From: a virus
IMG/VR virus record: IMGVR_UViG_3300030019_000003
Coordinates: 62,001 to 126,000 of that record
Direction: 5' to 3' (one strand)
DNA length: 64,000 nucleotides
In this document: positions 48,972 to 57,765 of the stretch, piece by piece
Position numbering within the stretch: the stretch's first letter is position 1
Layout of the letters: each line of letters begins with the position of its first letter
Made by a program: the position numbers and the translations under genes
The notes under the pieces: generated by a model
What the model was told of the DNA's origin: nothing
The model's input: the letters and a program-made list of their open reading frames with translations, nothing else
Database searches by the model: none

Positions 48972-49289
48972 ATGCCAGAAAATAAAAGATACCCTTATAT
49001 CAATAAGGACTTTAAATACAGTCTTGAACAGCCGGCCCAAGTTGAAAGTTTCGTAAAAATAGCCACTATAAAATGTGATAGTTGCAAGACTATCGCTACT
49101 GTAACGGTATGTTACCATGATTTTGGAGCTGATGATGATGCCGATAATCTAGATACATATTGTTCTAAATGCGGTAAATACTGGAAAAAGTATGATAGGC
49201 TTTTAGAGTCCGAAATTCTTTCAGAAGTTTTCAAATGGTATGTCGGTAAGAAACCGTTACCTAAACCAGAAATAGGGTACATAAAATGA
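48972..49289 (+). CDS. Zinc-ribbon protein (105 aa)
   Basis: CxxC pairs: IKCDSCKTIATV (about 34-42) and TYCSKCGKYWKKY (about 70-80). The first 30 residues are unstructured-looking (KRYPYINKDFKYSLEQPAQ). Possibly a nucleic-acid-binding ribbon. GAGGAGTC precedes the start. Overlaps the next small gene by 4 bases. Confidence 0.58.
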   Translation: MPENKRYPYINKDFKYSLEQPAQVESFVKIATIKCDSCKTIATVTVCYHDFGADDDADNLDTYCSKCGKYWKKYDRLLESEILSEVFKWYVGKKPLPKPEIGYIK

Positions 49290-49372
49290 TTAATGTCTTA
49301 AAAATGTTCATATTAGCCTGGCTAGTTCTAGATATATTCATCACTCTTGTAAAACATTTTAAATTAGTTTAG
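49286..49372 (+). CDS. Very small membrane peptide (28 aa)
   Basis: In ATGA overlap with the zinc-ribbon gene. Almost wholly one hydrophobic helix (KMFILAWLVLDIFITLVKHF). Too short for standard gene callers. Could be a regulator of a membrane complex, or a chance frame. Confidence 0.4.
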   Translation: MINVLKMFILAWLVLDIFITLVKHFKLV

Positions 49373-49398
49373 TATTATAAATAAATAGAGGAGCAATC

Positions 49399-50226
49399 GT
49401 GTTAAAATATAACGATCTGAAAGATAGACCGGCAATAGTGTTTAGCGTAATAAACGCGGTCACTTATGAAGCTGTACTTGTTGTTGACACCGGAGGGGAT
49501 ATTTTATATATTATTAACAGGACAATTAAGAAGATTGCCGGTATATATAAGTTACCATCTGGTCGTCAACCTTACTCTGGAACATTTGATCCGGCATATA
49601 CAGGAGAAGATCTTTTTAATATTCTTGTTAAACTTCAAAATGATAAAGATTTTAAAGAAAGTCTATTATGTAGTGAAAACGCCAAAGATAAACTTGCAAA
49701 GTATCAAAGTATTGATAGGCTATCTAGAGCAAAAAGAAAAGTTCTTAATGAAATTATTAAGGTAAACTTCTTATCAGTATGGCGTGCCTGTTCTGGTATA
49801 GATTCTGATAAAATTCCCAAAGACGGCATAGCCTCGGGGATCACTGCCTATTTTGTAAAGAATATTATGTTACCTACAATAGACGGTTCTAATTGTTTAT
49901 TAATATCTAATAATGATACGGTATTTGTACCTAAAGCCAACAGTGTACTTAAACAAGATGGTAAGATCTATACATATGTCGATATTATTTTTAAACATAA
50001 CGGATGTGACATTAAAGAACTTGAGCAAAGTGATGTGAGTACTTATAATGTAAGAGATAATTTTGAAGATCCTGCAAACAAAAAGCTCACACATTACTAC
50101 GTCACAAATAATGGTATTAATAGTGCACGACTTACTTTAGAGTTAGTATCTATTAAAGAATCGGCATGCGTTAAATTCAGGGTACTTGGTCAGTTATTTA
50201 AATTTAACTTTGTTATCGAACACTAA
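49399..50226 (+). CDS. Unknown 275-aa protein (GTG start)
   Basis: GTG behind AGAGGAG. Beta-rich N-terminus (AVTYEAVLVVDTGGDILYIINRTI), helical centre (LAKYQSIDRLSRAKRKVLNEII) and a C-terminal beta domain (YVTNNGINSARLTLELVSIKES). Not recognised. Confidence 0.52.
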   Translation: MLKYNDLKDRPAIVFSVINAVTYEAVLVVDTGGDILYIINRTIKKIAGIYKLPSGRQPYSGTFDPAYTGEDLFNILVKLQNDKDFKESLLCSENAKDKLAKYQSIDRLSRAKRKVLNEIIKVNFLSVWRACSGIDSDKIPKDGIASGITAYFVKNIMLPTIDGSNCLLISNNDTVFVPKANSVLKQDGKIYTYVDIIFKHNGCDIKELEQSDVSTYNVRDNFEDPANKKLTHYYVTNNGINSARLTLELVSIKESACVKFRVLGQLFKFNFVIEH

Positions 50227-50237
50227 AAGGAGTAGTT

Positions 50238-50915
50238 ATGAGGTTTGCTACATATGTTTGGAATAAATTATTTAATAGCAAAGAGGATAATCCTGTTAAA
50301 GAGATTAAGAAAGATTATCCTCTTTACGCTATTGATAAACTTATTCGAGCTTGTAACCAATCAGTAATAGACGCGCTGCTACCATTAGCAGATATTGGTA
50401 AGTATCTTGGTTTTCCAGAAGGTGTTCCTAACGATGAAGCTGACATAGTACTTAAACTTAATGATACCGAGTATTTATATCTATATTCTATCGTATGTGA
50501 AGAGGATATTCTATTCTGTACTTTTGAGTATACAGATAAAGGAGATGTAGAAATATACCCTTATAAAAGTGTTAATCAGTTCATGCGACTAAGCGATTGC
50601 TTCTATACAAGGGGACTGTTAAATGTGATTATCAGTACACTCCAAAGAGTAGCAAGTGACAGAATATATAACTGCCCTTATGTGATTGTTGGGGTATGCG
50701 ATAATGCTTATATACTTGGTGCCGAAGCAACCTTTGAAAACTATGTTCTTCCTAAATGGATCGTTGAGGATAAGACTCAACTTAAAGATTTTTTAGGATT
50801 AAAGAGCTCTGCAGATATGGTAGTTACTAATGTATACGCCGAGGTTAAAGATTATGTCAGGGATGCAGTTATAAAAAATAAGGATCCGAAGACATTATTC
50901 AGATTACCATATTAA
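50238..50915 (+). CDS. Unknown 225-aa protein
   Basis: AAAAGGAG precedes the start. Alpha/beta (LYLYSIVCEEDILFCTFEYTD). Helical first 60 residues with basic patch (KKDYPLYAIDKLIRACNQSVI). Not recognised. Confidence 0.52.
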   Translation: MRFATYVWNKLFNSKEDNPVKEIKKDYPLYAIDKLIRACNQSVIDALLPLADIGKYLGFPEGVPNDEADIVLKLNDTEYLYLYSIVCEEDILFCTFEYTDKGDVEIYPYKSVNQFMRLSDCFYTRGLLNVIISTLQRVASDRIYNCPYVIVGVCDNAYILGAEATFENYVLPKWIVEDKTQLKDFLGLKSSADMVVTNVYAEVKDYVRDAVIKNKDPKTLFRLPY

Positions 50916-50947
50916 AAAAAAAAACAACTACAAAAAAAGGATAAATA

Positions 50948-52360
50948 ATGAAAACAGCGATTTCACTATTTGCAATTAACACAATGAGTGCCGTCTATCT
51001 TGGTAAAGGTAAACTGGCATCGGCCAACATTGAAACAGGGATTATATGGGATTTATTATTTACGACCAAGAAATATCTTCTTGATTTAGACATTAGTTTA
51101 GGAACGTCCGAACATCTTAACTTTTACACATCACGTGATTATTTCGCGTGGGTTAAAAAACTTAAAAAATCAGATGAAAGTGCCGAAAAAGAGCCTGTCT
51201 TACATGCGAGTTTTGATGTGGATGTTGAAAAAGGTGTTCTTGTTATTACCGGTGATGTCAAGCTTATGATATCTACTAGCTTTACACCCGAAGAAAATTT
51301 TGAGACATGTGGTATGACAACGACTATCGGTGATTTAAAAAGAGACTTAAAGATTTTATTAAAAAATTATGATATGGGTAATTTTGAAAAAGCTGATACT
51401 AAACAAGTGAAGCCTAACTACAACGTCGGGGATACTGTAACAGTTGCTGAGGATCGTAATCCATATATAGATGATGTGACGGAAACAGCGATGCTTAAAT
51501 TTACTGGTAAAAAAATGGTAATTGATACGATCGATATCGTAGGCGGAGGTCTTATTCGTTACTTTTGTACTGATGAGAATTCTGTTTCTCCAATGCTTGG
51601 TAGTAGAAGGCTTGCGTTTTTTGATTCAGATTTAGTTTCATATCATGATCAAGATACAACAAAAAAATGTGATACATTAGCAGCGTATCTAAAGGAACTT
51701 AAACTACTAAATGTGGCAAAACCTTTCATTTTAAAACTTGTAAATGACGTGTACGACGTAGACTATGTTAAAAATTGTGAAGATGGTTTCAAATGGTTAG
51801 TAGCAGGTAATCTAGTTACCGCTACACATCCCACTATAACAGATGTGTATAATTTAAAATTCTCTTTTGAGGATAATAATATATCAGGAACAGTCTCAAT
51901 CTATGACGGGGTTGAACTTTTAGAAATTTTAAAATATGGGGGTAGTCTGTCCGATTTTAAATTCGCCTTTCAGGAATTTACTTTTAGTATTAGTAAAGAA
52001 AAGACGCTTCCTGAGACAGTAACCAATGCCGAGCTTATAGCTGAAAAATTCACACCTGTTTATAGTATTTTAGCTATGGCTCAGGCTTTTAATGTTAATG
52101 GGTATACTAGTACTAATTTTCAACTTATGTCATTATCAGAGATTATCGATATAACAGATAACTTTTCTAATAATGAGAATCCGGCTATTTTAAATATACA
52201 TAATCCAGATAGAGAGCACATGGAACTGGATGAAGCTTTTGATGTGGAAGATTTTATAAAAACACCGCGAAGAAACGATACCTTTATGAGTATTGAGGGT
52301 ATTCATGGTCCTGTGAATCTTAGACTAATTTTTAGGAATAAAGATGTCAATATATCATGA
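50948..52360 (+). CDS. Unknown 470-aa protein
   Basis: Largest unknown of this stretch. AAAAAGGAT precedes the start. Several beta-rich regions with repeated style (HASFDVDVEKGVLVITGDV; NLKFSFEDNNISGTVSIYDG), suggesting two or three similar domains joined by helices. Contains VADVTEIV-like acidic segments but no catalytic motif. Overlaps the next gene by 17 bases. Confidence 0.52.
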   Translation: MKTAISLFAINTMSAVYLGKGKLASANIETGIIWDLLFTTKKYLLDLDISLGTSEHLNFYTSRDYFAWVKKLKKSDESAEKEPVLHASFDVDVEKGVLVITGDVKLMISTSFTPEENFETCGMTTTIGDLKRDLKILLKNYDMGNFEKADTKQVKPNYNVGDTVTVAEDRNPYIDDVTETAMLKFTGKKMVIDTIDIVGGGLIRYFCTDENSVSPMLGSRRLAFFDSDLVSYHDQDTTKKCDTLAAYLKELKLLNVAKPFILKLVNDVYDVDYVKNCEDGFKWLVAGNLVTATHPTITDVYNLKFSFEDNNISGTVSIYDGVELLEILKYGGSLSDFKFAFQEFTFSISKEKTLPETVTNAELIAEKFTPVYSILAMAQAFNVNGYTSTNFQLMSLSEIIDITDNFSNNENPAILNIHNPDREHMELDEAFDVEDFIKTPRRNDTFMSIEGIHGPVNLRLIFRNKDVNIS

Positions 52361-52826
52361 GTGTAGATTTAAAGAAGTTAAACTAGATCTTTCTGAAAGA
52401 CCTGACATCATCAGTTGGTTAGTCTATTCTGAGAATGCCAGACTAGGTGTAGAGTGCGCTATAGAACTTCCGCCAGAAATCACACCTGGTAGTATATGTA
52501 ATGAGTTGTTTCATCAATGTATAACAACCGATTCTGACGATACTCTAACATTGGATATATCCAATGTTAGAGAAGTTCTTATAGATTACACACTAGGTAA
52601 TGCTAATAAGGATAATGATATTGAGGAAGTTGTTCTTTTATTAAGTCAGTACATTATCTCTGGAAAGATTATTCTAAGCTATGATGGTATTTATCGTAAT
52701 TTTGATTTAGAGGCTATTAAAATGGATCACGATATACTTACTAAAGATGATCTTTATAAGTATACTACATATAGAGGTAGCTGCGGGAAAAATGAGCCTG
52801 AAGAGGATTTTTACTATTATTATTAA
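52344..52826 (+). CDS. Unknown acidic 160-aa protein
   Basis: Starts inside the end of the 470-aa gene, AGGA at suitable spacing. Acidic, with a helix (DIEEVVLLLSQYIISGKIIL). Ends in EPEEDFYYYY. Not recognised. Confidence 0.52.
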   Translation: MSIYHECRFKEVKLDLSERPDIISWLVYSENARLGVECAIELPPEITPGSICNELFHQCITTDSDDTLTLDISNVREVLIDYTLGNANKDNDIEEVVLLLSQYIISGKIILSYDGIYRNFDLEAIKMDHDILTKDDLYKYTTYRGSCGKNEPEEDFYYYY

Positions 52827-52844
52827 ATATACCGTGGAGGTAAC

Positions 52845-53522
52845 ATGTCGTTATTTATTTGTAGCAAATGCAAGGCTATTGAGAATACTGCATTAGTATT
52901 AGCAAGCTTAGAAAATGAAAAAGATTTTCCTATGCCAGAAGATGAACCTGAAAAAGGTATTCATATTCGTAGTAAGGGTAATCTAAGACAACTTTATAGA
53001 ACAGATAGGCATCCTTGTTATGCTCTTATGGATATGCAGGGTTTTGGATGTATTGATCATGTTGAAATGTTGTGTTGTGAATGTAACACAGGTAAGCATC
53101 ACAATGAATTTCCAAGAACTATTGCTAATGAAGATGAACTTAAGTTAGCAACCTATTCTAAATATAATTTGATAACTCCTTTCGATCATGTTGACGGAAC
53201 AATCATAAGTGATGACGCTGCCCGTTTTGGATATCGAGCACCTACAGAAGAAGAAGAAAAAAACAGATCTAAAAAAGGTAAAGCTCTTTTAGCTGAAATG
53301 GCGGGTTTAGCAGCAGGGCTAGGCGGGTCAGACATATTTGCAGGTAGTAAATACTTTAGAGATAAACCAGATAGGTTTGCAGATCAAACTGAGCTTGAAA
53401 AGAAAAAAGCGCTTATGAAAGCGGATCTTAAAAGACAGATTAAAGAACTTAAACGTTCTGGCGAAGATCCTGTAAAACTTAGTAATTTTATTTCAATGTA
53501 TAATAAATTTAAGGAGAAGTAA
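52845..53522 (+). CDS. Protein with N-terminal zinc-binding domain (225 aa)
   Basis: N-terminal domain: FICSKCKAIENTALV and MLCCECNTGKHHNEFPR form a zinc site (CxxC plus CxxC, followed by HH). This N-terminal type is common in phage proteins of unknown role. The middle is Gly-rich and Ala-rich (EMAGLAAGLGGSDIFAG) and the C-terminus is a basic helix (KKKALMKADLKRQIKELKRSG). Followed by a TATATTAT box. Confidence 0.6.
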   Translation: MSLFICSKCKAIENTALVLASLENEKDFPMPEDEPEKGIHIRSKGNLRQLYRTDRHPCYALMDMQGFGCIDHVEMLCCECNTGKHHNEFPRTIANEDELKLATYSKYNLITPFDHVDGTIISDDAARFGYRAPTEEEEKNRSKKGKALLAEMAGLAAGLGGSDIFAGSKYFRDKPDRFADQTELEKKKALMKADLKRQIKELKRSGEDPVKLSNFISMYNKFKEK

Positions 53523-53540
53523 TGCGTGATATATTATAAA
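53522..53540 (+). promoter_or_regulatory. TATATTAT-type promoter-like box
   Basis: ATGCGTGATATATTATAAA, exact core, 70 bases before the ATG at 53610. It overlaps the stop of the previous gene and no terminator precedes it. Confidence 0.52.
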
Positions 53541-53609
53541 AAGCCCTTACATGCGATAAAGCTATTCTTGGATTAATTATTAATTGATTTAACTGGTAAA
53601 GAGGGTGAG

Positions 53610-53873
53610 ATGACGTTTTCAAGAGATAGTGATGTAAGAGTTCCTAATAAGGAATACCTAGAAAACATGGTAGACGATGTCGAAGGATCTATTAAGAAAC
53701 TTTGTAAAGTTGTAGGGAGTAATTTTGAATTAACCCAAACAATAGATAGGTTACAGTTTGATCTTAAGAATGTTTTTCTAGGTCTTAACTTATGTCTTCC
53801 AAGAGATAAACTTAGAGCGAAAGAAGCTATAGAGGATATTGCTATCCGTGTTGCAAGTGTTATAAGAAAATAA
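53610..53873 (+). CDS. Unknown 87-aa helical protein
   Basis: AGAGGGTGAG precedes the start. Helical (EYLENMVDDVEGSIKKLCKVVG; LRAKEAIEDIAIRVASVI). Not recognised. Single-gene unit between a promoter-like box and a 17-bp-stem terminator. Confidence 0.55.
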   Translation: MTFSRDSDVRVPNKEYLENMVDDVEGSIKKLCKVVGSNFELTQTIDRLQFDLKNVFLGLNLCLPRDKLRAKEAIEDIAIRVASVIRK

Positions 53874-53935
53874 GGTATACTGGTTAACCCACACGGGTTA
53901 ACCAGTATACCTAGTAGTCATTTATTTTTTTAAGA
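53874..53935 (+). terminator. Strong terminator
   Basis: 17-bp perfect stem GGTATACTGGTTAACCC / GGGTTAACCAGTATACC around ACAC, then TAGTAGTCATTTATTTTTT. Confidence 0.9.
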
Positions 53936-53945
53936 ATAGATTCTT

Positions 53946-53964
53946 AAATAGAATATATTAAACA
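53946..53964 (+). promoter_or_regulatory. Weak TATATTAT-type box (TATATTAA)
   Basis: AAATAGAATATATTAAACA. Core differs in its last base. Twelve to thirteen bases before a good ribosome binding site region, 14 bases upstream of the ATG at 53975, so its placement is closer than usual. Confidence 0.4.
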
Positions 53965-53974
53965 TTAAGGATCA

Positions 53975-54583
53975 ATGATGTCAACAATTATACGCGTAAT
54001 TACTCGCTTTCCTAAGATCTTAGAAGGATATCAAACTACTAGCTACGATAAAGCATCAAACTGTGAATATGCTAGTTTGTTAGTTGTTTTAAAACATGTT
54101 GTAGAAATAAAACCACTTCCGGTATCAGAGAAAGATTGTTACTATCTGCGAGAAGGTGAAATCGAGAAAATAAAAGGTGATAGGTTAGGGTTAGAATACC
54201 ACCCCAACGATAAACCGAATATTGATAAGTTTTTGAATTTTTATACCAACAACTTCATTATGTCTCCGGATAGCGGCAAACCACTGGTTTGTGAAAACAC
54301 GGCACTCTATAAGGGCGACCCTAAAGATTTGGTACTTAATGAGTATGGTCTTTTATCGCCAGAGTTTTATACATTCGATCTCATCACACTGCTCACTGAT
54401 GATAAACAACAGCTCGTGCGTTGTTGTAAACACTTTAACTGCACACCACTTTACATTAAACTGTTGGGCGAGCCTTTTCCTAAATTAGAGTTTACAGGGG
54501 TGCGCAAGTTTAATACCGCCATACTAGCTGAAGCAGAAGGGATCTTATCTAAGATATTAAACCTAGAATCTACTGGAGAATAA
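53975..54583 (+). CDS. Unknown 202-aa protein
   Basis: AAGGATC precedes two adjacent ATGs (53975, 53978). Alpha/beta, with cysteines spread through the chain and a C-terminal helix (AILAEAEGILSKILNLE). Includes the segment ENTALYKGDPKDLVLNEYGLL. Not recognised. Confidence 0.52.
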   Translation: MMSTIIRVITRFPKILEGYQTTSYDKASNCEYASLLVVLKHVVEIKPLPVSEKDCYYLREGEIEKIKGDRLGLEYHPNDKPNIDKFLNFYTNNFIMSPDSGKPLVCENTALYKGDPKDLVLNEYGLLSPEFYTFDLITLLTDDKQQLVRCCKHFNCTPLYIKLLGEPFPKLEFTGVRKFNTAILAEAEGILSKILNLESTGE

Positions 54584-54584
54584 A

Positions 54585-54686
54585 ATGGCTAATAAAAAAA
54601 GAATCATTTATGTTGATTATCTTTATACTGAGTATGCAATTCTTGATAAAAAGAAATATGATATTCGGCTTATAAACCAAGATTAG
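54585..54686 (+). CDS. Very small protein (33 aa)
   Basis: One base after the previous stop with GGAGA at good spacing. Sequence is strand-like and aromatic (MANKKRIIYVDYLYTEYAIL). Followed by a hairpin. Probably translated; unknown function. Confidence 0.45.
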   Translation: MANKKRIIYVDYLYTEYAILDKKKYDIRLINQD

Positions 54687-54714
54687 TAAAATCTATATAG
54701 TGTAAATAACATTA

Positions 54715-54746
54715 TTACAAGTAACCGTTATAACGGTTACTTGTAA
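54715..54746 (+). terminator. Hairpin before the next box
   Basis: 13-bp stem TTACAAGTAACCG / CGGTTACTTGTAA around TTATAA; only CTACATTTAAC follows. Confidence 0.65.
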
Positions 54747-54751
54747 CTACA

Positions 54752-54770
54752 TTTAACAACATATTATTTA
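54752..54770 (+). promoter_or_regulatory. TATATTAT-type box (CATATTAT variant)
   Basis: TTTAACAACATATTATTTA, 33 bases before the ATG at 54803, right after a hairpin. Confidence 0.6.
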
Positions 54771-54802
54771 TATATGTATATAATAAAACCAAGGAGTAAA
54801 CC

Positions 54803-55111
54803 ATGAGTACTGTTTTAGAAAAGTTGACCAAAAAGGTTATTAAAAGCACCGGTAATAAAAACTTAAAAGTTACATTTGAAAATGATACACTCTATGTTGA
54901 TAACTTTGTAACATCGGAATGTGTGTTTGAGGGTATGAGAGTAGATACTATTACTATGGAATCTACAGGTAAACTTAAAGATATAGGTTTAACATCTAAA
55001 GATTTAGCACTAGTAGGTCTTCCACCTATTCTAGATGACACCATTCTTGAAGAGTTAGTGTTGAAAGATTCGTTTGAAATTGAAGGTACTCTTGAAGTGC
55101 CTGAAGATTAA
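54803..55111 (+). CDS. Unknown 102-aa protein
   Basis: AAGGAGTAA precedes the start. A short helix then strands (KNLKVTFENDTLYVDNFVTSE) and an acidic end (EELVLKDSFEIEGTLEVPED). Not recognised. First of a run of unknown genes to 59159. Confidence 0.52.
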   Translation: MSTVLEKLTKKVIKSTGNKNLKVTFENDTLYVDNFVTSECVFEGMRVDTITMESTGKLKDIGLTSKDLALVGLPPILDDTILEELVLKDSFEIEGTLEVPED

Positions 55112-55125
55112 GAAAAGGACATAGT

Positions 55126-55539
55126 GTGAATGCGAATAAAGAGAAAGTTCTTAATGAAATTATTAAAGAAATGATGGAAAAATCAGAATATGAAATTATG
55201 GGTACTAGGACGTTGATTAACAAATTAATCAACGTCTTTAGAAAGATTGCCGACAATAGTATAGCTATTTTTGATATTCCAGTTGTACTTCAAGATTTAG
55301 AAGTGTCTATGCTCATACGGTATGAAGATCAAGATGAAAATGAAACATACTTAAGAGTGGATGAAGTTGTATACACTATAGGTTTGAAAGATGCAGAAAG
55401 TGACAAAGCCCAGATTATCCTACAGGGAAATGGTCTACTACCAGAACTATTTGAAGTTTCATATCATGAAGCTATAAAAAAGACCAAAGTAAATGACAAA
55501 GTATATCCACCTTATGGTAATTACACTATTTTAAATTAA
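55126..55539 (+). CDS. Unknown 137-aa protein (GTG start)
   Basis: GTG behind AAAAGGAC. Helical N-terminal part (EKVLNEIIKEMMEKSEYEIMG; RTLINKLINVFRKIADN), beta-rich C-terminal part (LEVSMLIRYEDQDENETYLRVD). Not recognised. Confidence 0.52.
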   Translation: MNANKEKVLNEIIKEMMEKSEYEIMGTRTLINKLINVFRKIADNSIAIFDIPVVLQDLEVSMLIRYEDQDENETYLRVDEVVYTIGLKDAESDKAQIILQGNGLLPELFEVSYHEAIKKTKVNDKVYPPYGNYTILN

Positions 55540-55551
55540 GAGGATAACAAA

Positions 55552-56490
55552 ATGCAAGATAACTTTGTATTACAGGTTACGCTGTTAAAAGATGGCGAGT
55601 TATTATACGATGAAGATATCCACGCCACGGTGCTGCATGGATTAGTCTTTGCCGGGATAGGCTGCGATACCTCTATTAACAAAAGTGTTTCAGAGTCGGC
55701 TATTATAATCGATCTAGACAAAAAAGGAAACTTTAAGTACAAAGGCGTACTTAATGGTGTAGCATATACTGTGCCTTCAATGTTCCTTAATGCAGCTAAT
55801 TTGGCTATGGCTGTTAATAGGCATATGCTAAAAATAAATGATGTAAACTATCTTATGAACGATTTGTACGTACTTAATTTGTATGGTAAAATGAAATACG
55901 GTTTTTCAGATACTAAGAATAGGTCGGGTGAAAACAGTGTTATTATAACACCGTTCTTTTCATGTGTTTATAATATTAGTTCAGCTAAAAATCTTGGTAA
56001 AGTTTTAGCGGTAGCGTCACATTATGCTAGTGTTAATATAGGCGAAGCGCATGGTATTAAAAACGCTTTAATAACCACAAACAGTATAAAATCTGATTGG
56101 TCGCATGCGGACATTTCTAAAAATAAAAACTTCATTATTATTAAAAAACACATTAAGACTGTGATAGATCCGATGGCTACCATCTATAAATTTAAATTTA
56201 GAATGTATAGCCTGTCACTGTCTGACATAACTGCCACAGTACGTTACACGTCTGATAAAAAATATATCATGGAGACTATCACGATAGGTGTTTCTAGCAA
56301 TATCGATACTTATAGCAAAATCCATAATTTTGTTAATAATAATATTGAAGAAAGATATATAGGTTTTTTAAATGGTGTTATAAAATCTATTGCCGGTGAA
56401 ACAAAAATATTAGGCGGTATTAAAAACAAATTTATAAAAGGGTTAGATCAAGTTATAGAAGAGTATAGTACTTTTACGAAATTTAAATAA
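55552..56490 (+). CDS. Unknown 312-aa protein
   Basis: AGAGGATAAC precedes the start. Beta-rich with central helices. Similar in length and N-terminal pattern (FVLQVTLLKDGELLYDEDIHA) to its downstream neighbour and to the gene at 38241, but no shared motif I would vouch for. Not recognised. Confidence 0.5.
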   Translation: MQDNFVLQVTLLKDGELLYDEDIHATVLHGLVFAGIGCDTSINKSVSESAIIIDLDKKGNFKYKGVLNGVAYTVPSMFLNAANLAMAVNRHMLKINDVNYLMNDLYVLNLYGKMKYGFSDTKNRSGENSVIITPFFSCVYNISSAKNLGKVLAVASHYASVNIGEAHGIKNALITTNSIKSDWSHADISKNKNFIIIKKHIKTVIDPMATIYKFKFRMYSLSLSDITATVRYTSDKKYIMETITIGVSSNIDTYSKIHNFVNNNIEERYIGFLNGVIKSIAGETKILGGIKNKFIKGLDQVIEEYSTFTKFK

Positions 56491-56501
56491 AGGAAATTCC
56501 T

Positions 56502-57437
56502 ATGATGTATTTGATAATAAGGAATCTAGATAACGATGATAAAAGCCGTGAAGAGTCAGTGGTAGCTACAATACAAGCAGCTGTGGCTACTATAGGTCTT
56601 AAAGAATTGACAGTATCAGATAATTTTGGCTTACTCAAGACAGAAAAAAACTTCATTTATATTTTATACGAAAAAAGTAGTTGTCTTGTTATAAATGTTT
56701 GTATTGGCGGTGTTCTTTCTAGGCAAAAAGGTTGTGAATTGACAGAACTAAATCTTTCTCGTAAACTATCTTTTGCCTTGTCCGATAGTGTTTCTCGTAA
56801 TAAGAAAGGGCTAGATGGTCTAAACCTATTAATAGAAGATAAACATTTTTTTCCAGGTGTAATATTATTATTACCTTATGGTTTTAAGGATCGTAAGTCT
56901 AAAACACCGGACACCATAGAGTTGACAGTCGTTACAAAACATTTCAGGGCAACCTATAGTGTGAGTACTGGGAAAGCATATAAAGAGATCATGTTACACT
57001 ATTCAAATTTGTTAACAAATGAATTTTCTCTTGATCTAGGTATTAAAACTTTTAAGATAGTTCCAAGTGGTATATCATATGATTTTGCTTTTTATACAGA
57101 TACGCCTAACAGCATACGTTTTATGTTAGAAGTAGTTACCACTACAGGAACATCGGAAGATGGTTCATTAACGTCAATATGGTTTGAGCCTGGTCGTTTA
57201 CTATTCGACATAGGTGAATCCAACGGTGAATCTTATCTTGTTGGCGAGTATTATCCGGGTAGAGTTTTACCAGGTGAGACAACTTATAAAATGTTTGCAG
57301 AGGGTTTTGTAAACTTTGCAATACGGGTGCGTAACCATATCGTAACCGAAGCTAACATTCTTGACAATGTTAAGAAACAGTTGTTAGATATATTAGATAT
57401 GGAAATAGAACGTGTTAAGGGGTTTAATAACTTATAA
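56502..57437 (+). CDS. Unknown 311-aa protein
   Basis: AAAGGAAATT precedes ATGATG (56502, 56505). Mixed alpha/beta; contains PYGFKDRKSKTPDTIELTVV and GEYYPGRVLPGETTYKMFAEG. Not recognised. About 10 bases after the 312-aa gene. Confidence 0.5.
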   Translation: MMYLIIRNLDNDDKSREESVVATIQAAVATIGLKELTVSDNFGLLKTEKNFIYILYEKSSCLVINVCIGGVLSRQKGCELTELNLSRKLSFALSDSVSRNKKGLDGLNLLIEDKHFFPGVILLLPYGFKDRKSKTPDTIELTVVTKHFRATYSVSTGKAYKEIMLHYSNLLTNEFSLDLGIKTFKIVPSGISYDFAFYTDTPNSIRFMLEVVTTTGTSEDGSLTSIWFEPGRLLFDIGESNGESYLVGEYYPGRVLPGETTYKMFAEGFVNFAIRVRNHIVTEANILDNVKKQLLDILDMEIERVKGFNNL

Positions 57438-57447
57438 AGGACTAATA

Positions 57448-57765
57448 ATGAGAGTTGGTTATGTTGTATCTGAAAAAATAGTAAAGCATGGTATGTATAT
57501 TATGTTTTACGATAAAGACAGTATTGAGGCTGCTATGCGGTTCTTGAAAAATAATTTAAAACATTTGGAGTACCTGTATAGATTTTACCGTAAACGTGAA
57601 ATAAAGAGTGGGTATTTTTCAAAAAGAGTTATTGTTGACCCGCCGCTATCTGAGTGTGCTTACGTGCTTACGTGTTATAAATGCACTTATCGTGTCCAAG
57701 TGCTTATTACATACATTAAAGAGAACTTCACGAATAATAAAGGGGCCAGACGTGGAAAAAACTAA
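57448..57765 (+). CDS. Unknown basic 105-aa protein
   Basis: Start at 57448 behind AAAGGAC, not at the earlier in-frame start inside the previous gene. Basic, aromatic (HLEYLYRFYRKREIKSGYFSK), with a pair of cysteines (LTCYKCTYR). Its end overlaps the next gene by 14 bases. Not recognised. Confidence 0.52.
   Translation: MRVGYVVSEKIVKHGMYIMFYDKDSIEAAMRFLKNNLKHLEYLYRFYRKREIKSGYFSKRVIVDPPLSECAYVLTCYKCTYRVQVLITYIKENFTNNKGARRGKN

Noticed and set aside
49507-49514. TATATTAT inside the gene at 49399, and TATATTAC inside the gene at 35751
   Set aside because: They lie within coding sequence and lack the conserved upstream flank; expected by chance in AT-rich DNA.
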